Source: an uncultured Bacteroidales bacterium (GTDB lineage Bacteria > Bacteroidota > Bacteroidia > Bacteroidales > Paludibacteraceae). From it: a stretch of 64,000 bases of DNA. Position 1 is the stretch's first letter. Each line of letters begins with the position of its first letter. The notes under the pieces were generated by a model. That model was not told the DNA's origin and made no database searches. It worked only from the letters and a program-made list of their open reading frames with translations. Of this stretch, positions 27,379 through 36,284 are shown one piece after another. The position numbers were made by a program, and so were the translations under genes. Location: the NCBI GenBank assembly GCA_946403215.1, contig CAMIZG010000001.1:62001-126000 (forward strand), written 5' to 3'.

Positions 27379-28529
27379 AAAACGCGTATTATATAGATAC
27401 ATATTCCACAAACTTTTTGCATGAAATGTTTGATGCAGCATCACTTGTGATGTTTGCATCTATGTATGACCATATTGAGTATCGCACATCGCGTTCAAGT
27501 TATGAGCATGTAAAGGCATTGCTTGGTGAGCTGCCTGCGAATGTGACAGTGTCATATATACCGACCATCAATGCGTATCGCGGCTGGAAAAAGTTTCGAT
27601 TCCTAATCAAGCAGTTGCAAGCGATACTCCATAATGCGTGGTATATCTTAACGATTCCTAAAGAGTGCGATATTATATTTAATTATTGCACATTATCCGC
27701 CTTGCCACCAATGAATTGGTTGAGTTCTTTTTGTGGTAATAGAATCTTGCAAATATGTCATGGCGAGCTGACAGAAATGGTGCAACCATTTTCGAAAAAC
27801 GTTCTATTGAAAAAAGGGTTAAATGTTTTGCGTTCCCCTAAGATAGCAATTGCGCCGAACTTATATTTTGCAGTGCTTGGGAAAAGTATATTTAATAATG
27901 TAGCTCCTCTTTTGAGTGATTCCTGCCGGAGAAAAATGTTGTACTTTGAGCATCCGATGGTGTGCGCAAATGATATTGAGCATTCTAAGCGCGTATCGGG
28001 AAAACTTGTTTTGGGCGTGTATGGGGAAATACGTCAATCCAAGGGGGGAAATGACTTGCTGGAGTTAGCTCGTGCTTTAAAGGATAATCCTAATGTAGAG
28101 CTGCGTTGCTTTGGACATCTTGCGCTACCGGAGAAAGAGATACGAGAGGCCGGTATAGTAATACCAATCAAGGGCAAGGAACACTTTTTGAGTAGAGACG
28201 AAATGTACAGCCAAATAAGGCAATTGGATTACGCTTTGTTCCTGCTGCCTGCAGCGCGCTATCAGTTTACAGCGAGTGGAACAATGATAGATGCTATTGC
28301 ATGCGGAGTACCCATTCTTGGCCTTTCGAATGATTATTTTGATCGGATTTTTGAATTGTACGGTGCTTTTGGCTATTTGGAAAAGGATGTTGATGCCCTA
28401 AGACAACGCGTAGATTGGTTGATTAGTCAAGGAGATAAAAGATCAGGGTGGGACATGTATGGGGTGCGCATTGGACTTAGTCCGCAACACATAGCGGAGC
28501 AATTTAAGAAACAGTGGCAGCCGGAATAA
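27375..28529 (+). CDS. Glycosyltransferase, GT-B fold (GT4-like)
   Basis: 384 residues. The C-terminal half has GT-B features: VLGVYGEIRQSKGGNDLLELARALKDNPNVELRCFGH (split about 213-249) and the donor-site segment ASGTMIDAIACGVPILGLSNDYF (about 296-318), where the usual E of the E-x7-E motif is replaced by D. The N-terminal half is unusually divergent. An ATGA overlap links it to the previous gene. Donor unknown. Confidence 0.8.
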   Translation: MKNAYYIDTYSTNFLHEMFDAASLVMFASMYDHIEYRTSRSSYEHVKALLGELPANVTVSYIPTINAYRGWKKFRFLIKQLQAILHNAWYILTIPKECDIIFNYCTLSALPPMNWLSSFCGNRILQICHGELTEMVQPFSKNVLLKKGLNVLRSPKIAIAPNLYFAVLGKSIFNNVAPLLSDSCRRKMLYFEHPMVCANDIEHSKRVSGKLVLGVYGEIRQSKGGNDLLELARALKDNPNVELRCFGHLALPEKEIREAGIVIPIKGKEHFLSRDEMYSQIRQLDYALFLLPAARYQFTASGTMIDAIACGVPILGLSNDYFDRIFELYGAFGYLEKDVDALRQRVDWLISQGDKRSGWDMYGVRIGLSPQHIAEQFKKQWQPE

Positions 28530-28571
28530 TCGTAACGGAAAGTATATGTGCAACAATTATAATAGGCTAAA

Positions 28572-29507
28572 ATGAAAAAAGTATCCATCATGCTCCCTGA
28601 TTATAATGGGGGAGAGCTTGTGCGGCGTTCGATTGAAAGCGTGCTGGCACAAACCTATAAGGACTATGTCTTGTATCTGATTGACAATGGATCAACGAAA
28701 GATAATACGCGTGAGATATTACACTCATACACAGATCCGCGAATTGTGCATGTGGATGTGGATGTCAACAACGGAACATCCAGCGCGTACAATGCAGTGC
28801 TGAATAGGATAGACACACCATGGGTGGCAATCATTCATGCGGATGATTTGTGGTATCCGACCAAACTGGAGAAGCAGATGGCGTTCCTTGAAGAGCATCC
28901 GGATTATTGCATATTGGGCACATGGTATGATTATATAGATATCGATGATAAAGTAATCGGCACATCCAAAGAACCGCTGACGACATGGGGGCAAGTAGAG
29001 AAAAAGTACAGGGCTAACGAACTGGTCGTCGTATGCCATCCATCCGTAGTGTTCAGCCGAGATGTAGCCCTTTCTGTAGGCGGTTTTCATGAAGAATTTT
29101 GGCCGACCGATGATGCGGATATGTGGCAGCGTATGCTCGAAACGGGCGGCAAGGCATGTATCTACCCGGAAGTGCTGACTATGTACAGGATTCATAACAC
29201 CGCAACCACGTTCACGCGCATGTCGGACTTGAATGACAAATTACGATTTACGGAGCGTTGTATGAAGTTGCGCAGGAAGGGATTGCCGGAAATCACGTTT
29301 GAAGATTTCATGGCACAGCAGAAGAAAAGATCTCAATGGACGCGATTCCGTGAGGCATATACCGATTATTGTCATTATCATTACAAGATGGCAATTAGGG
29401 GTGTTGCTGCTCATGACAAATGGGAGTTGTTTTCCCACGGGATAATCTATGCGATTCTGAATCCAATATCAACGATAAATATCCTTAGAAAAAAGTCATT
29501 GAGATAA
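28572..29507 (+). CDS. Glycosyltransferase family 2
   Basis: 311 residues. GT2 motifs KVSIMLPDYNGGELVRRSIES (about 3-23), LIDNGSTKDNT (about 36-46), and the acidic metal site IIHADDLWYP (about 84-93), followed by FWPTDDADMWQRM (about 176-188). It opens module B, separated from the upstream genes by a 42-base gap and from the phosphodiesterase-like gene by 26 bases. May transfer the activated group made by the module B enzymes. Confidence 0.9.
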   Translation: MKKVSIMLPDYNGGELVRRSIESVLAQTYKDYVLYLIDNGSTKDNTREILHSYTDPRIVHVDVDVNNGTSSAYNAVLNRIDTPWVAIIHADDLWYPTKLEKQMAFLEEHPDYCILGTWYDYIDIDDKVIGTSKEPLTTWGQVEKKYRANELVVVCHPSVVFSRDVALSVGGFHEEFWPTDDADMWQRMLETGGKACIYPEVLTMYRIHNTATTFTRMSDLNDKLRFTERCMKLRRKGLPEITFEDFMAQQKKRSQWTRFREAYTDYCHYHYKMAIRGVAAHDKWELFSHGIIYAILNPISTINILRKKSLR

Positions 29508-29533
29508 GTCTAACACGAAAATAATACACTAAT

Positions 29534-30169
29534 ATGCAAATTATTGCACATAGAGGTTTTTGGAAGACTCAAGAAGAGAAGAACAGTCGCGTGGCACTGG
29601 CACGTGCGATGGAGTGTGGGTATGGGTTTGAGACGGATTTTCGCGATTTTGGCGGAAAAGTTCTCATATCGCATAATCCACCGATAGGTGATGAACTGAC
29701 AGCAGATGAGCTGTTCCGCTTGTATGCCGAATCCGGACGGAAAGGAACGTTAGCGCTCAATATCAAGGCCGACGGACTGCAAGATATGATGCGAGACTTG
29801 CTGGAGAAGTATGGCATTGAGAATTATTTCCTGTTTGACATGTCGGTATGTGACACGATTCCGTACATAGAGCGGAAGATGAAGATAGCGTCCCGCAGTT
29901 CGGAATTTGAACCCTACTTGCCGTTCTATAAAGATAGCGAGGTGGTTTGGGTGGATTACTTCGACGGACGGACGAATATCGTGGACGAATTGCGCAAGTA
30001 CATAGCAGATGGTAAGATACCGTGTGTTGTCTCGCCGGAACTGCACGGATTGCCGTATGAACCCATGTGGCAGATGCTAAATGAACAAATTGTAAATGGA
30101 AAAATTGTAAATGATATCATGCTTTGCACGGATGTGCCGGACAAGGCTGAACAATATTTTAACAGATGA
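29534..30169 (+). CDS. Glycerophosphodiester phosphodiesterase-like protein
   Basis: 211-residue PI-PLC-like TIM-barrel protein. Seen: AHRGFW (about 5-10; catalytic HRG), ETDFRD (about 34-39; metal-binding acidic residues) and ISHNPP (about 45-50; second catalytic His). It has no signal peptide, so it should act in the cytoplasm, unlike periplasmic GlpQ. In the context of a HAD phosphatase and two nucleotidyltransferases it may act on a phosphodiester intermediate of a capsule decoration. The stop overlaps the next start by 4 bases. Confidence 0.82.
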   Translation: MQIIAHRGFWKTQEEKNSRVALARAMECGYGFETDFRDFGGKVLISHNPPIGDELTADELFRLYAESGRKGTLALNIKADGLQDMMRDLLEKYGIENYFLFDMSVCDTIPYIERKMKIASRSSEFEPYLPFYKDSEVVWVDYFDGRTNIVDELRKYIADGKIPCVVSPELHGLPYEPMWQMLNEQIVNGKIVNDIMLCTDVPDKAEQYFNR

Positions 30170-30798
30170 TAAAGGCGATTATTTTTGACATGGATGGAGT
30201 GCTGATAGAGGCTAAGGACTGGCACTATGAGGCACTCAATAAGGCACTCTTGCTGTTCGGGTTTGAGATTTCACGGTATGACCATTTGGTTACATTCGAT
30301 GGTCTGCCGACAAGTCGCAAATTGGAAATGCTGAGCGTAGAACGCGGACTTCCTCGCAGCTTGCATAAGTTCATCAACGAGATGAAACAGCAGTACACGA
30401 TGGATTATGTCTATACGTGTTGCAAACCACGTTTCATCCACCAATACGCGTTGTCGCGGCTTCATGCTGATGGATATCGCCTGGCTCTTGCAAGTAACTC
30501 AATTCGTCACACGATAGAGTTGATGATGGATAAGGCCGGGTTGACATCATACCTGGAGTTTATGTTGAGCAATCAGGATGTGGTAAAAGCCAAACCTGAT
30601 CCTGAGATTTATCTCACTGCGATTAAGCGATTAGGATTAAAACCGGAGGAATGCTTGATAGCAGAGGATAATCAGAATGGAATCCAGGCAGCATTGGCCA
30701 GTGGTGCACATCTGTTCAAAGTTGACACGGTGAACGATGTGACGTACACGAATATCAAACGTCGAATTGAAGAAATCGAGAAAGGAGGCAAAGGATGA
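30166..30798 (+). CDS. HAD-family phosphatase (beta-phosphoglucomutase-like)
   Basis: 210 residues with HAD motif I IFDMDGVLIEAKDWH (about 5-19), motif II ASNSIR (about 107-112), motif III lysine in VVKAKPDPEIY (about 140-150) and motif IV IAEDNQNGI (about 164-172). Cap type C1, as in beta-phosphoglucomutase and small sugar or polyol phosphatases. It overlaps both neighbours by 4 bases, so tightly co-expressed. Confidence 0.88.
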   Translation: MIKAIIFDMDGVLIEAKDWHYEALNKALLLFGFEISRYDHLVTFDGLPTSRKLEMLSVERGLPRSLHKFINEMKQQYTMDYVYTCCKPRFIHQYALSRLHADGYRLALASNSIRHTIELMMDKAGLTSYLEFMLSNQDVVKAKPDPEIYLTAIKRLGLKPEECLIAEDNQNGIQAALASGAHLFKVDTVNDVTYTNIKRRIEEIEKGGKG

Positions 30799-31508
30799 AT
30801 GTAGTTGTTTTGATGGCAGGGGCAAGTAGCAACTTTGCCGAGAAGGGATATATGTACCCGAAGTACCTCTTGGATTATAAGGGGAAACCGATTGTGCAGC
30901 ACGTAGTGGATAGTTTGAAACCGCTGAATGCCAAACTCTCGTTCGTAATATTGAAAGAGGACGATGATAAGGCATTCATCGCGTCTACGCTGCAGATCTT
31001 GGCACCGAAAGCTAAGGTGTACAAGGTAAACAAACTGACGAAAGGCGCTGTATGTTCGGCTTTGTTCGCTATCGATAGTATCAACAATGATGAAGAGTTG
31101 CTGCTGCTCAACGGAGACCAATTGCTAACAAACGGATTAGTGGAATCCATCGAATCGTTCCGAAAGAAGCAGTACGAAGGAGGAATCGCAGTGTTCCGCT
31201 CGGTGCTGCCACGTTGGAGTTTTGTGGCACTGGATGATGGTGGATTGGTTTGCGAGACAAGTGAGAAACGTCCGATTTCAGATTTGGCTACTGCCGGTTG
31301 CTATTGGTTCAAATACGGAAAAGACTTCATAGAAGCAGCCTATAACATTATCCGCAAGGACGAGAACTTTGGAGGCAATTACTATATCTGCTCGACGTAT
31401 AATGAGCTGATCTTGCGGCAGCAGAAAGTGGGAGTATATGAGATTCCGACAGAGAACTATCTCTCGTTTGCCACACCGCAGTTGTATGAAGAAAATAAAA
31501 TCAAGTGA
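30795..31508 (+). CDS. Sugar-phosphate nucleotidyltransferase-like protein, copy 1
   Basis: 237-residue NTP-transferase fold protein. The N-terminal loop VVLMAGASSNFAEKG then YPKYLLDYKGKPIV (about 3-33) corresponds to the G-x-G-x-R...PKxL signature, but the loop arginine is replaced by Asn. The later LLLNGDQLL (about 99-107) gives the metal-binding Asp. Followed one base later by a related gene. It may activate a polyol or sugar phosphate, or be a regulatory partner. Confidence 0.8.
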   Translation: MNVVVLMAGASSNFAEKGYMYPKYLLDYKGKPIVQHVVDSLKPLNAKLSFVILKEDDDKAFIASTLQILAPKAKVYKVNKLTKGAVCSALFAIDSINNDEELLLLNGDQLLTNGLVESIESFRKKQYEGGIAVFRSVLPRWSFVALDDGGLVCETSEKRPISDLATAGCYWFKYGKDFIEAAYNIIRKDENFGGNYYICSTYNELILRQQKVGVYEIPTENYLSFATPQLYEENKIK

Positions 31509-31509
31509 T

Positions 31510-32235
31510 ATGATAAACATTGTGATACCTATGGCCGGAGCCGGCAGCCGTTTTGCGAAAGCCGGTTACACGAAGCCGAAGCCCTTTATCGACGTATTGG
31601 GCAAACCGATGATTTGCCACGTGCTGGATAACCTGTACATGCAGGATGCACAGTTCATCCTGATAGCACGTCGTGAGCATTTTGAAGCCGAGCAAGAGAC
31701 GGTGAAATGGATTGAAGCACACTATCCGGTGCAATGGGTGCTGGTGGATAAGTTGACGGAAGGTGCTGCTTGCACGGTGCTCCATGCACATCGGTTGATC
31801 AACAATGATGTGCCGATGATGATTGCCAACTCTGATCAGATTGTGGATATGCAGATTGCGGATTTTATCAAGGATTCGGATGCACGTAAGTTGGATGGTT
31901 CGGTGTTGTGTTTTTACGACAACGATACCAAGTGGAGCTATGCCAAAATTGACGACAAGGGATTAATTACAGAAATCAAGGAGAAAGTTGTAATTTCGGA
32001 TCATGCAACGGTGGGTATTTACTACTTTGCGCAAGGAAAAATCTTCGTAGAGAATGCGATAGATATGATTGTGCGCAACGAGCGTGTGAACAATGAGTTC
32101 TATGTGGCACCGGTGTACAACTATGCGATTGCACAAGGTAAGCGGTTCGGCATTTATAGCATCGACATGCAGCAGATGCACGGCACCGGAACGCCGGAAG
32201 ATTTGGATAAGTATATAGCGTTTAAGACAAAATGA
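31510..32235 (+). CDS. Sugar-phosphate nucleotidyltransferase-like protein, copy 2
   Basis: 241 residues starting at ATG 31510, one base after the previous stop. Canonical signature VIPMAGAGSRFAKAG then KPKPFIDVLGKPMI (about 4-33), including the loop arginine, and MIANSDQIVD (about 104-113) at the metal site. It aligns along its length with copy 1 (TEGAACTVL against TKGAVCSAL), so the pair arose by duplication. Overlaps the cupin gene by 4 bases. Confidence 0.85.
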   Translation: MINIVIPMAGAGSRFAKAGYTKPKPFIDVLGKPMICHVLDNLYMQDAQFILIARREHFEAEQETVKWIEAHYPVQWVLVDKLTEGAACTVLHAHRLINNDVPMMIANSDQIVDMQIADFIKDSDARKLDGSVLCFYDNDTKWSYAKIDDKGLITEIKEKVVISDHATVGIYYFAQGKIFVENAIDMIVRNERVNNEFYVAPVYNYAIAQGKRFGIYSIDMQQMHGTGTPEDLDKYIAFKTK

Positions 32236-32555
32236 GAACGGCAAAGTTAGAGGATATGTTGAAAGGCTGGTTCGTAGGGAATTTCGAACCGACTCTCCTG
32301 AAAACCAACGATGTGGAGGTGGCTGTGAAGAGTTACAATAAGGGAGACTATGAGCAGCGCCACTACCACAAGATAGCCACTGAGATTACAGTCATCACGC
32401 GCGGCAGAGTGCGCATGAACGGTGCGGAGTATAAGGAAGGTGACATCATCGTGATGGAGCCTTTTGAGTCAACGGATTTTGAAGCGCTGGAGGATGGTAC
32501 GCAGAACACAGTTGTCAAATTCCCCGGAGCGAATAATGATAAATACTTATCATAG
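32232..32555 (+). CDS. Small cupin-domain protein
   Basis: 107 residues, one beta-barrel cupin. Metal-binding motif 1 is seen in EQRHYHKIATEITVITRGRVRMNG (split about 41-64: two His plus a Glu), and motif 2 is weak. Probably an isomerase or a sensor/regulator for the module B pathway rather than an RmlC epimerase, which is larger. Co-translated with the upstream nucleotidyltransferase. Confidence 0.8.
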   Translation: MRTAKLEDMLKGWFVGNFEPTLLKTNDVEVAVKSYNKGDYEQRHYHKIATEITVITRGRVRMNGAEYKEGDIIVMEPFESTDFEALEDGTQNTVVKFPGANNDKYLS

Positions 32556-32573
32556 CATGATGTGATAGCAAAG

Positions 32574-33719
32574 ATGCCTTCCGGTCGTCCGAAAATATTG
32601 TTTTGTATGCATATGCCCCCACCTGTGCATGGGGCAGCTGTGGTGGGGCAGCAAATCTTCGAGTCAAAATTGATTCGTGATAAGTTTGATTGTGCGTATA
32701 TAAATGCTTCCTCCTCTGCAACTTTGGGGGATGTCGGACACTTCTCGTTGGCAAAAATACGGAGAACACTTGCGTTCTACAAGCAAGTGCTTCGCGAGGT
32801 GAGAAATCAACGGCCGGATTTGGTGTATTTCACCCCATCTACAGCAGGGTGGGCGTTGTATAGGGACGTAATAACTATTTGTCTTCTTCGCCGTAGAAGG
32901 CAAAATGTAGTATTGCACTTCCACAATAAAACGAAGGATACATACTTGCATAAATGGTACAATGAGGGCGTATGGGAGCATCTGTTTCAAGGAGTGTCTG
33001 CAATTTTTTTGGGAGATGCGTTGTCAAAGCAATTTGGCAACTACACTCACTTGTGCAAAAAGGTTTTCGTGTGCCCTAACGGAATGCCCCATCTGATTGA
33101 CGATACTCAACGTGAACAGCACAGAGCAGATCAACCATATACATTCCTCTTCTTGTCTAATATGATTGAATCGAAAGGTGTATATGTGTTGCTTGATGCA
33201 TGTGCCCTCCTGAAACAAAAGGGATATACGTTCCGATGCGATTTTGTGGGACAATGGTTTGACGTCACTAAGGATGCATTCGATGCAAAATGTGCACAAT
33301 TAGACTTGTTAGATTATGTGCAGGGACATGGAGCAAAATTTGGCGTGGAGAAAAATAAATATATCCAGCATGCCAATGCGCTGGTTTTCCCGACGTTCTA
33401 CCAATCAGAATGCTTTCCTCTTGTGATAATTGAAGCCATGCAATACGCTCTCCCCATCATTTCAACCAATGAAGGAGCTATCTCCGAAATAATTGATAAT
33501 GGGAATGACGGATGGATAGTCAAGAAGCAAGATGCCGTTGAATTGGCCGATAAAATGGAGTGGCTCTTAACTCATCCTACCGAAAGCAAACAAATGGGTA
33601 AAACAGGGTATGCGAAATATTGCCAGAATTACACATTAGCACATTTTGAACAGCGATTGTTGAATATCCTGACAGAATGCATCCAAATCAAACAATTAGA
33701 GAATACATGCGAGTATTAA
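32574..33719 (+). CDS. Glycosyltransferase family 4
   Basis: Start chosen at ATG 32574 (MPSGRPKILF); a GTG at 32562 is also in frame. GT-B enzyme with N-terminal HMPPPVHGAAVVGQQI (about 12-27; a donor/acceptor loop common in GT4), FLFLSNMIESKGVYVLLDAC (about 190-209), and the C-terminal donor site FPTFYQSECFPLVIIEAM then PIISTNEGAISEII (about 279-312) with the E-x7-E arrangement. About 381 residues, a normal length. The next gene begins inside its 3' end. Confidence 0.9.
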   Translation: MPSGRPKILFCMHMPPPVHGAAVVGQQIFESKLIRDKFDCAYINASSSATLGDVGHFSLAKIRRTLAFYKQVLREVRNQRPDLVYFTPSTAGWALYRDVITICLLRRRRQNVVLHFHNKTKDTYLHKWYNEGVWEHLFQGVSAIFLGDALSKQFGNYTHLCKKVFVCPNGMPHLIDDTQREQHRADQPYTFLFLSNMIESKGVYVLLDACALLKQKGYTFRCDFVGQWFDVTKDAFDAKCAQLDLLDYVQGHGAKFGVEKNKYIQHANALVFPTFYQSECFPLVIIEAMQYALPIISTNEGAISEIIDNGNDGWIVKKQDAVELADKMEWLLTHPTESKQMGKTGYAKYCQNYTLAHFEQRLLNILTECIQIKQLENTCEY

Positions 33720-35005
33720 TCAATAGTTATGCTTGTTGCCCCGGCTTGGGCTCTGAACCTGGTATGGGATGGAATTGGATTATCTCACTTGCTCAGCATT
33801 GCGAGTGCTTCGTCATATCCGAAGGGGAGTTCCGGCTGCAAGTTGAGCAATGGTTAGCGTCATCTGAGAACAAAAGTGTTGCACAACACATACATTTCTA
33901 TTGGCTGCCCATAGGGGGGGACAATAGTGAGAAATGTGAACGAATTCGCGAAATGTGCCGCAATCAAGGAGATTGGCGGTTCTATTATTACTATCGATTG
34001 TGGCAGAAACGTGTGGCTGCCCTTGCTGAACAGATTATAGAGGAGCAAGCAATGAAAAATGCACCGATACAAGTGCTCCATCAGTTAAACATGATCGGTT
34101 TCCGTGAACCGGGATATCTGTGGAAGGTGTCGCGCGCTACCAATATACCACTTGTGTGGGGGCCAACTAATGCAAAGGATGGCTTTCCTATGGCGTATGC
34201 CAAATCAGCATCTATTAGGCAAAAAGTATTCTTATGCATAAAGAATGCAATAACCAGACTCCAATTGTCGTTATCTCCTCGTGTTCGCATGATGGCTAAT
34301 ACGGCGGACGTAATAGTTGCAGCGAGTAGCGATGCGCAACAAAGCATTGAGAAGTATTGGCACAAATCAAGTATTTGCATCAACGAAACAGGATGTTCTG
34401 CACCACCTGCAGAGAGAGAAACTAGCGACTGGAGGTCATGTGAAGATAAGGAGAACTATGACATATTATGGTGCGGGCGGATGCTCTTTAGCAAGCAATT
34501 GGATATAGCTATCCGAGCAGTGGCTGCTGCAAATACTCCCAACATGGTGTTGCATATAGTTGGAAGTGGAGACGATAAACCATATAGACAATTAGCAGAT
34601 GCTCTCAGCGCAAATGTTAGATGGCATGGCCAAATTTTGCATGACGAAGTGCAAAACATGATGAGAAGAATGGATGTGTTGTTGTTTACTTCTGTGTTTG
34701 AAGGAACCCCTCATGTTGTGCTCGAAGCCATTGAAAACCAGCTTCCGGTGGTGTGCCATAAAACATGTGGACAAGGAGACTTGGTGACCGACTCGGTCGG
34801 AATAACATGTCCGGTGGTAACTCCCGAGAAATCAGTAAAAGACTTTGCCGAAGCTCTAAAACACCTATATACTCATAAAGAACTCTTAGATACAATGAGA
34901 TCCAATTGTGTTTCGCATGCACAACAACTGACATGGGATAAGAAAGCACAGCAGATGATATCCGTATATAAAACATCAGTTCAAAATCGCAAAAATGATT
35001 TGTAG
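33707..35005 (+). CDS. Glycosyltransferase family 4
   Basis: Start at ATG 33707 (MRVLINSYACCPGLGSEPGMGWNW), overlapping the previous gene by 13 bases; the residues encoded before it belong to that overlap. 432 residues. The glycine-rich GSEPGMGW loop (about 14-21) and the C-terminal FTSVFEGTPHVVLEAIENQLPVV (about 326-348) are typical of GT4 retaining enzymes. Donor unknown. Confidence 0.9.
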   Translation: MRVLINSYACCPGLGSEPGMGWNWIISLAQHCECFVISEGEFRLQVEQWLASSENKSVAQHIHFYWLPIGGDNSEKCERIREMCRNQGDWRFYYYYRLWQKRVAALAEQIIEEQAMKNAPIQVLHQLNMIGFREPGYLWKVSRATNIPLVWGPTNAKDGFPMAYAKSASIRQKVFLCIKNAITRLQLSLSPRVRMMANTADVIVAASSDAQQSIEKYWHKSSICINETGCSAPPAERETSDWRSCEDKENYDILWCGRMLFSKQLDIAIRAVAAANTPNMVLHIVGSGDDKPYRQLADALSANVRWHGQILHDEVQNMMRRMDVLLFTSVFEGTPHVVLEAIENQLPVVCHKTCGQGDLVTDSVGITCPVVTPEKSVKDFAEALKHLYTHKELLDTMRSNCVSHAQQLTWDKKAQQMISVYKTSVQNRKNDL

Positions 35006-35006
35006 T

Positions 35007-36272
35007 ATGGCGCACAAGCAGAATGGCAGAATAGTAATTATAGGAGCGGGTGTTTCAGGTCTGACATCAGCTCGTATGCTCAATGACAAATATGATGTCA
35101 CTATATTTGAGCGGGCATCCAAACCTGGTGGACTAATCAAGTGTGAGCGCATAGAAGGCAGCCTGTTTCATACCTGTGGAGGACATGTGTTTAATACAAA
35201 GAAACAGGATGTTGCCAAATGGTTCTGGCAGTTCTTTAATCAAGAAAATGATTTTGTGAAAACTGATCGTAATTCTGTAGTCCAACTTGAACAAAAGATT
35301 GTCCCGTATCCTATTGAGAATCACGTGTACATGCTGGATTCGGAGCTGCAAAATAGATTCATAGATGACTGCTTGCGTATTGCAACCAATAAATCAGTCC
35401 AGCCATCTGATTTCGAGGCATTCTTGCGGGGACGTTTTGGCGATACGCTCTATGACTTATATTTCAAGCCCTATAATGAAAAAGTGTGGCGTTGTGATTT
35501 GCGCAATGTGTCACTGGCATGGCTTGAGGGCAAATTGCCGATGCCGACGGTGCAGGAGATGTTGTTCAACAACTTCAATCATGTAGAAGAGAAGCAGTTC
35601 GTCCATTCGTCATTCTACTATGAAAAGAACAATGGCTCCCAATTCCTTGCAGATTCCTTAGCAAAGGGATTGAATATCCGATATGATTCTGAAATTCAGG
35701 ATATGACATACTGCGATGGTAAGTGGCAAGTAAATGGTGAGACATTCGACAAAGTGATATATTGTGGTAACATCAAGGAAATGATCAAACATATCAACGG
35801 ATTGAATGTCAATGCGTATTTGAATGACGTGGAGTCATTACCGTACCACGGGACGACATCGGTTTTTTGTGAGATAGAGGCCAACCCATATTCGTGGATA
35901 TATCTTCCGTCCGACAAATATGCGTGCCACCGAATCATTTGTACCGGCAATTTCTCACAAACAAATAATGCTCCCACTCTTGCCGGTAATCGGATAACGG
36001 CAACAATCGAATTTACAGATGCCATTTCGCATGAGGAGATATTGGCCAATTTGGCAAAGATGCCATACCACCCTACATACATAACGCATAAATTTAATCA
36101 ATACACATATCCAATCCAGACCAATTCCACGCGTCAAATGATTCAACGCCTGAAGCAAGAATTGGCGAAAAGTAATTTCTATATGACCGGTCGGTTCGCT
36201 GATTGGGAATACTATAATATGGATGTTGCTATGGCAGCTGCGATTGAGTTGTGTAAAAAGATAAATAATTAA
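35007..36272 (+). CDS. FAD-dependent oxidoreductase related to UDP-galactopyranose mutase
   Basis: About 421 residues from ATG 35007 (an in-frame ATG at 34995 overlaps the upstream gene). Seen: FAD-binding GAGVSGLTSARML (about 14-26), FERASKPGGL (about 35-44), CGGHVFNTK (about 57-65), PYPIENHVY (about 95-103), and the C-terminal MTGRFADWEYYNMD (about 392-405), which mirrors the GRLaeYkYYDM ending of Glf-type mutases. It may make a furanose nucleotide sugar, but it is not a standard Glf and could be another sugar-nucleotide oxidoreductase. Note that a separate Glf relic lies at 6622. Confidence 0.78.
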   Translation: MAHKQNGRIVIIGAGVSGLTSARMLNDKYDVTIFERASKPGGLIKCERIEGSLFHTCGGHVFNTKKQDVAKWFWQFFNQENDFVKTDRNSVVQLEQKIVPYPIENHVYMLDSELQNRFIDDCLRIATNKSVQPSDFEAFLRGRFGDTLYDLYFKPYNEKVWRCDLRNVSLAWLEGKLPMPTVQEMLFNNFNHVEEKQFVHSSFYYEKNNGSQFLADSLAKGLNIRYDSEIQDMTYCDGKWQVNGETFDKVIYCGNIKEMIKHINGLNVNAYLNDVESLPYHGTTSVFCEIEANPYSWIYLPSDKYACHRIICTGNFSQTNNAPTLAGNRITATIEFTDAISHEEILANLAKMPYHPTYITHKFNQYTYPIQTNSTRQMIQRLKQELAKSNFYMTGRFADWEYYNMDVAMAAAIELCKKINN

Positions 36273-36284
36273 TCCCTATTTACA

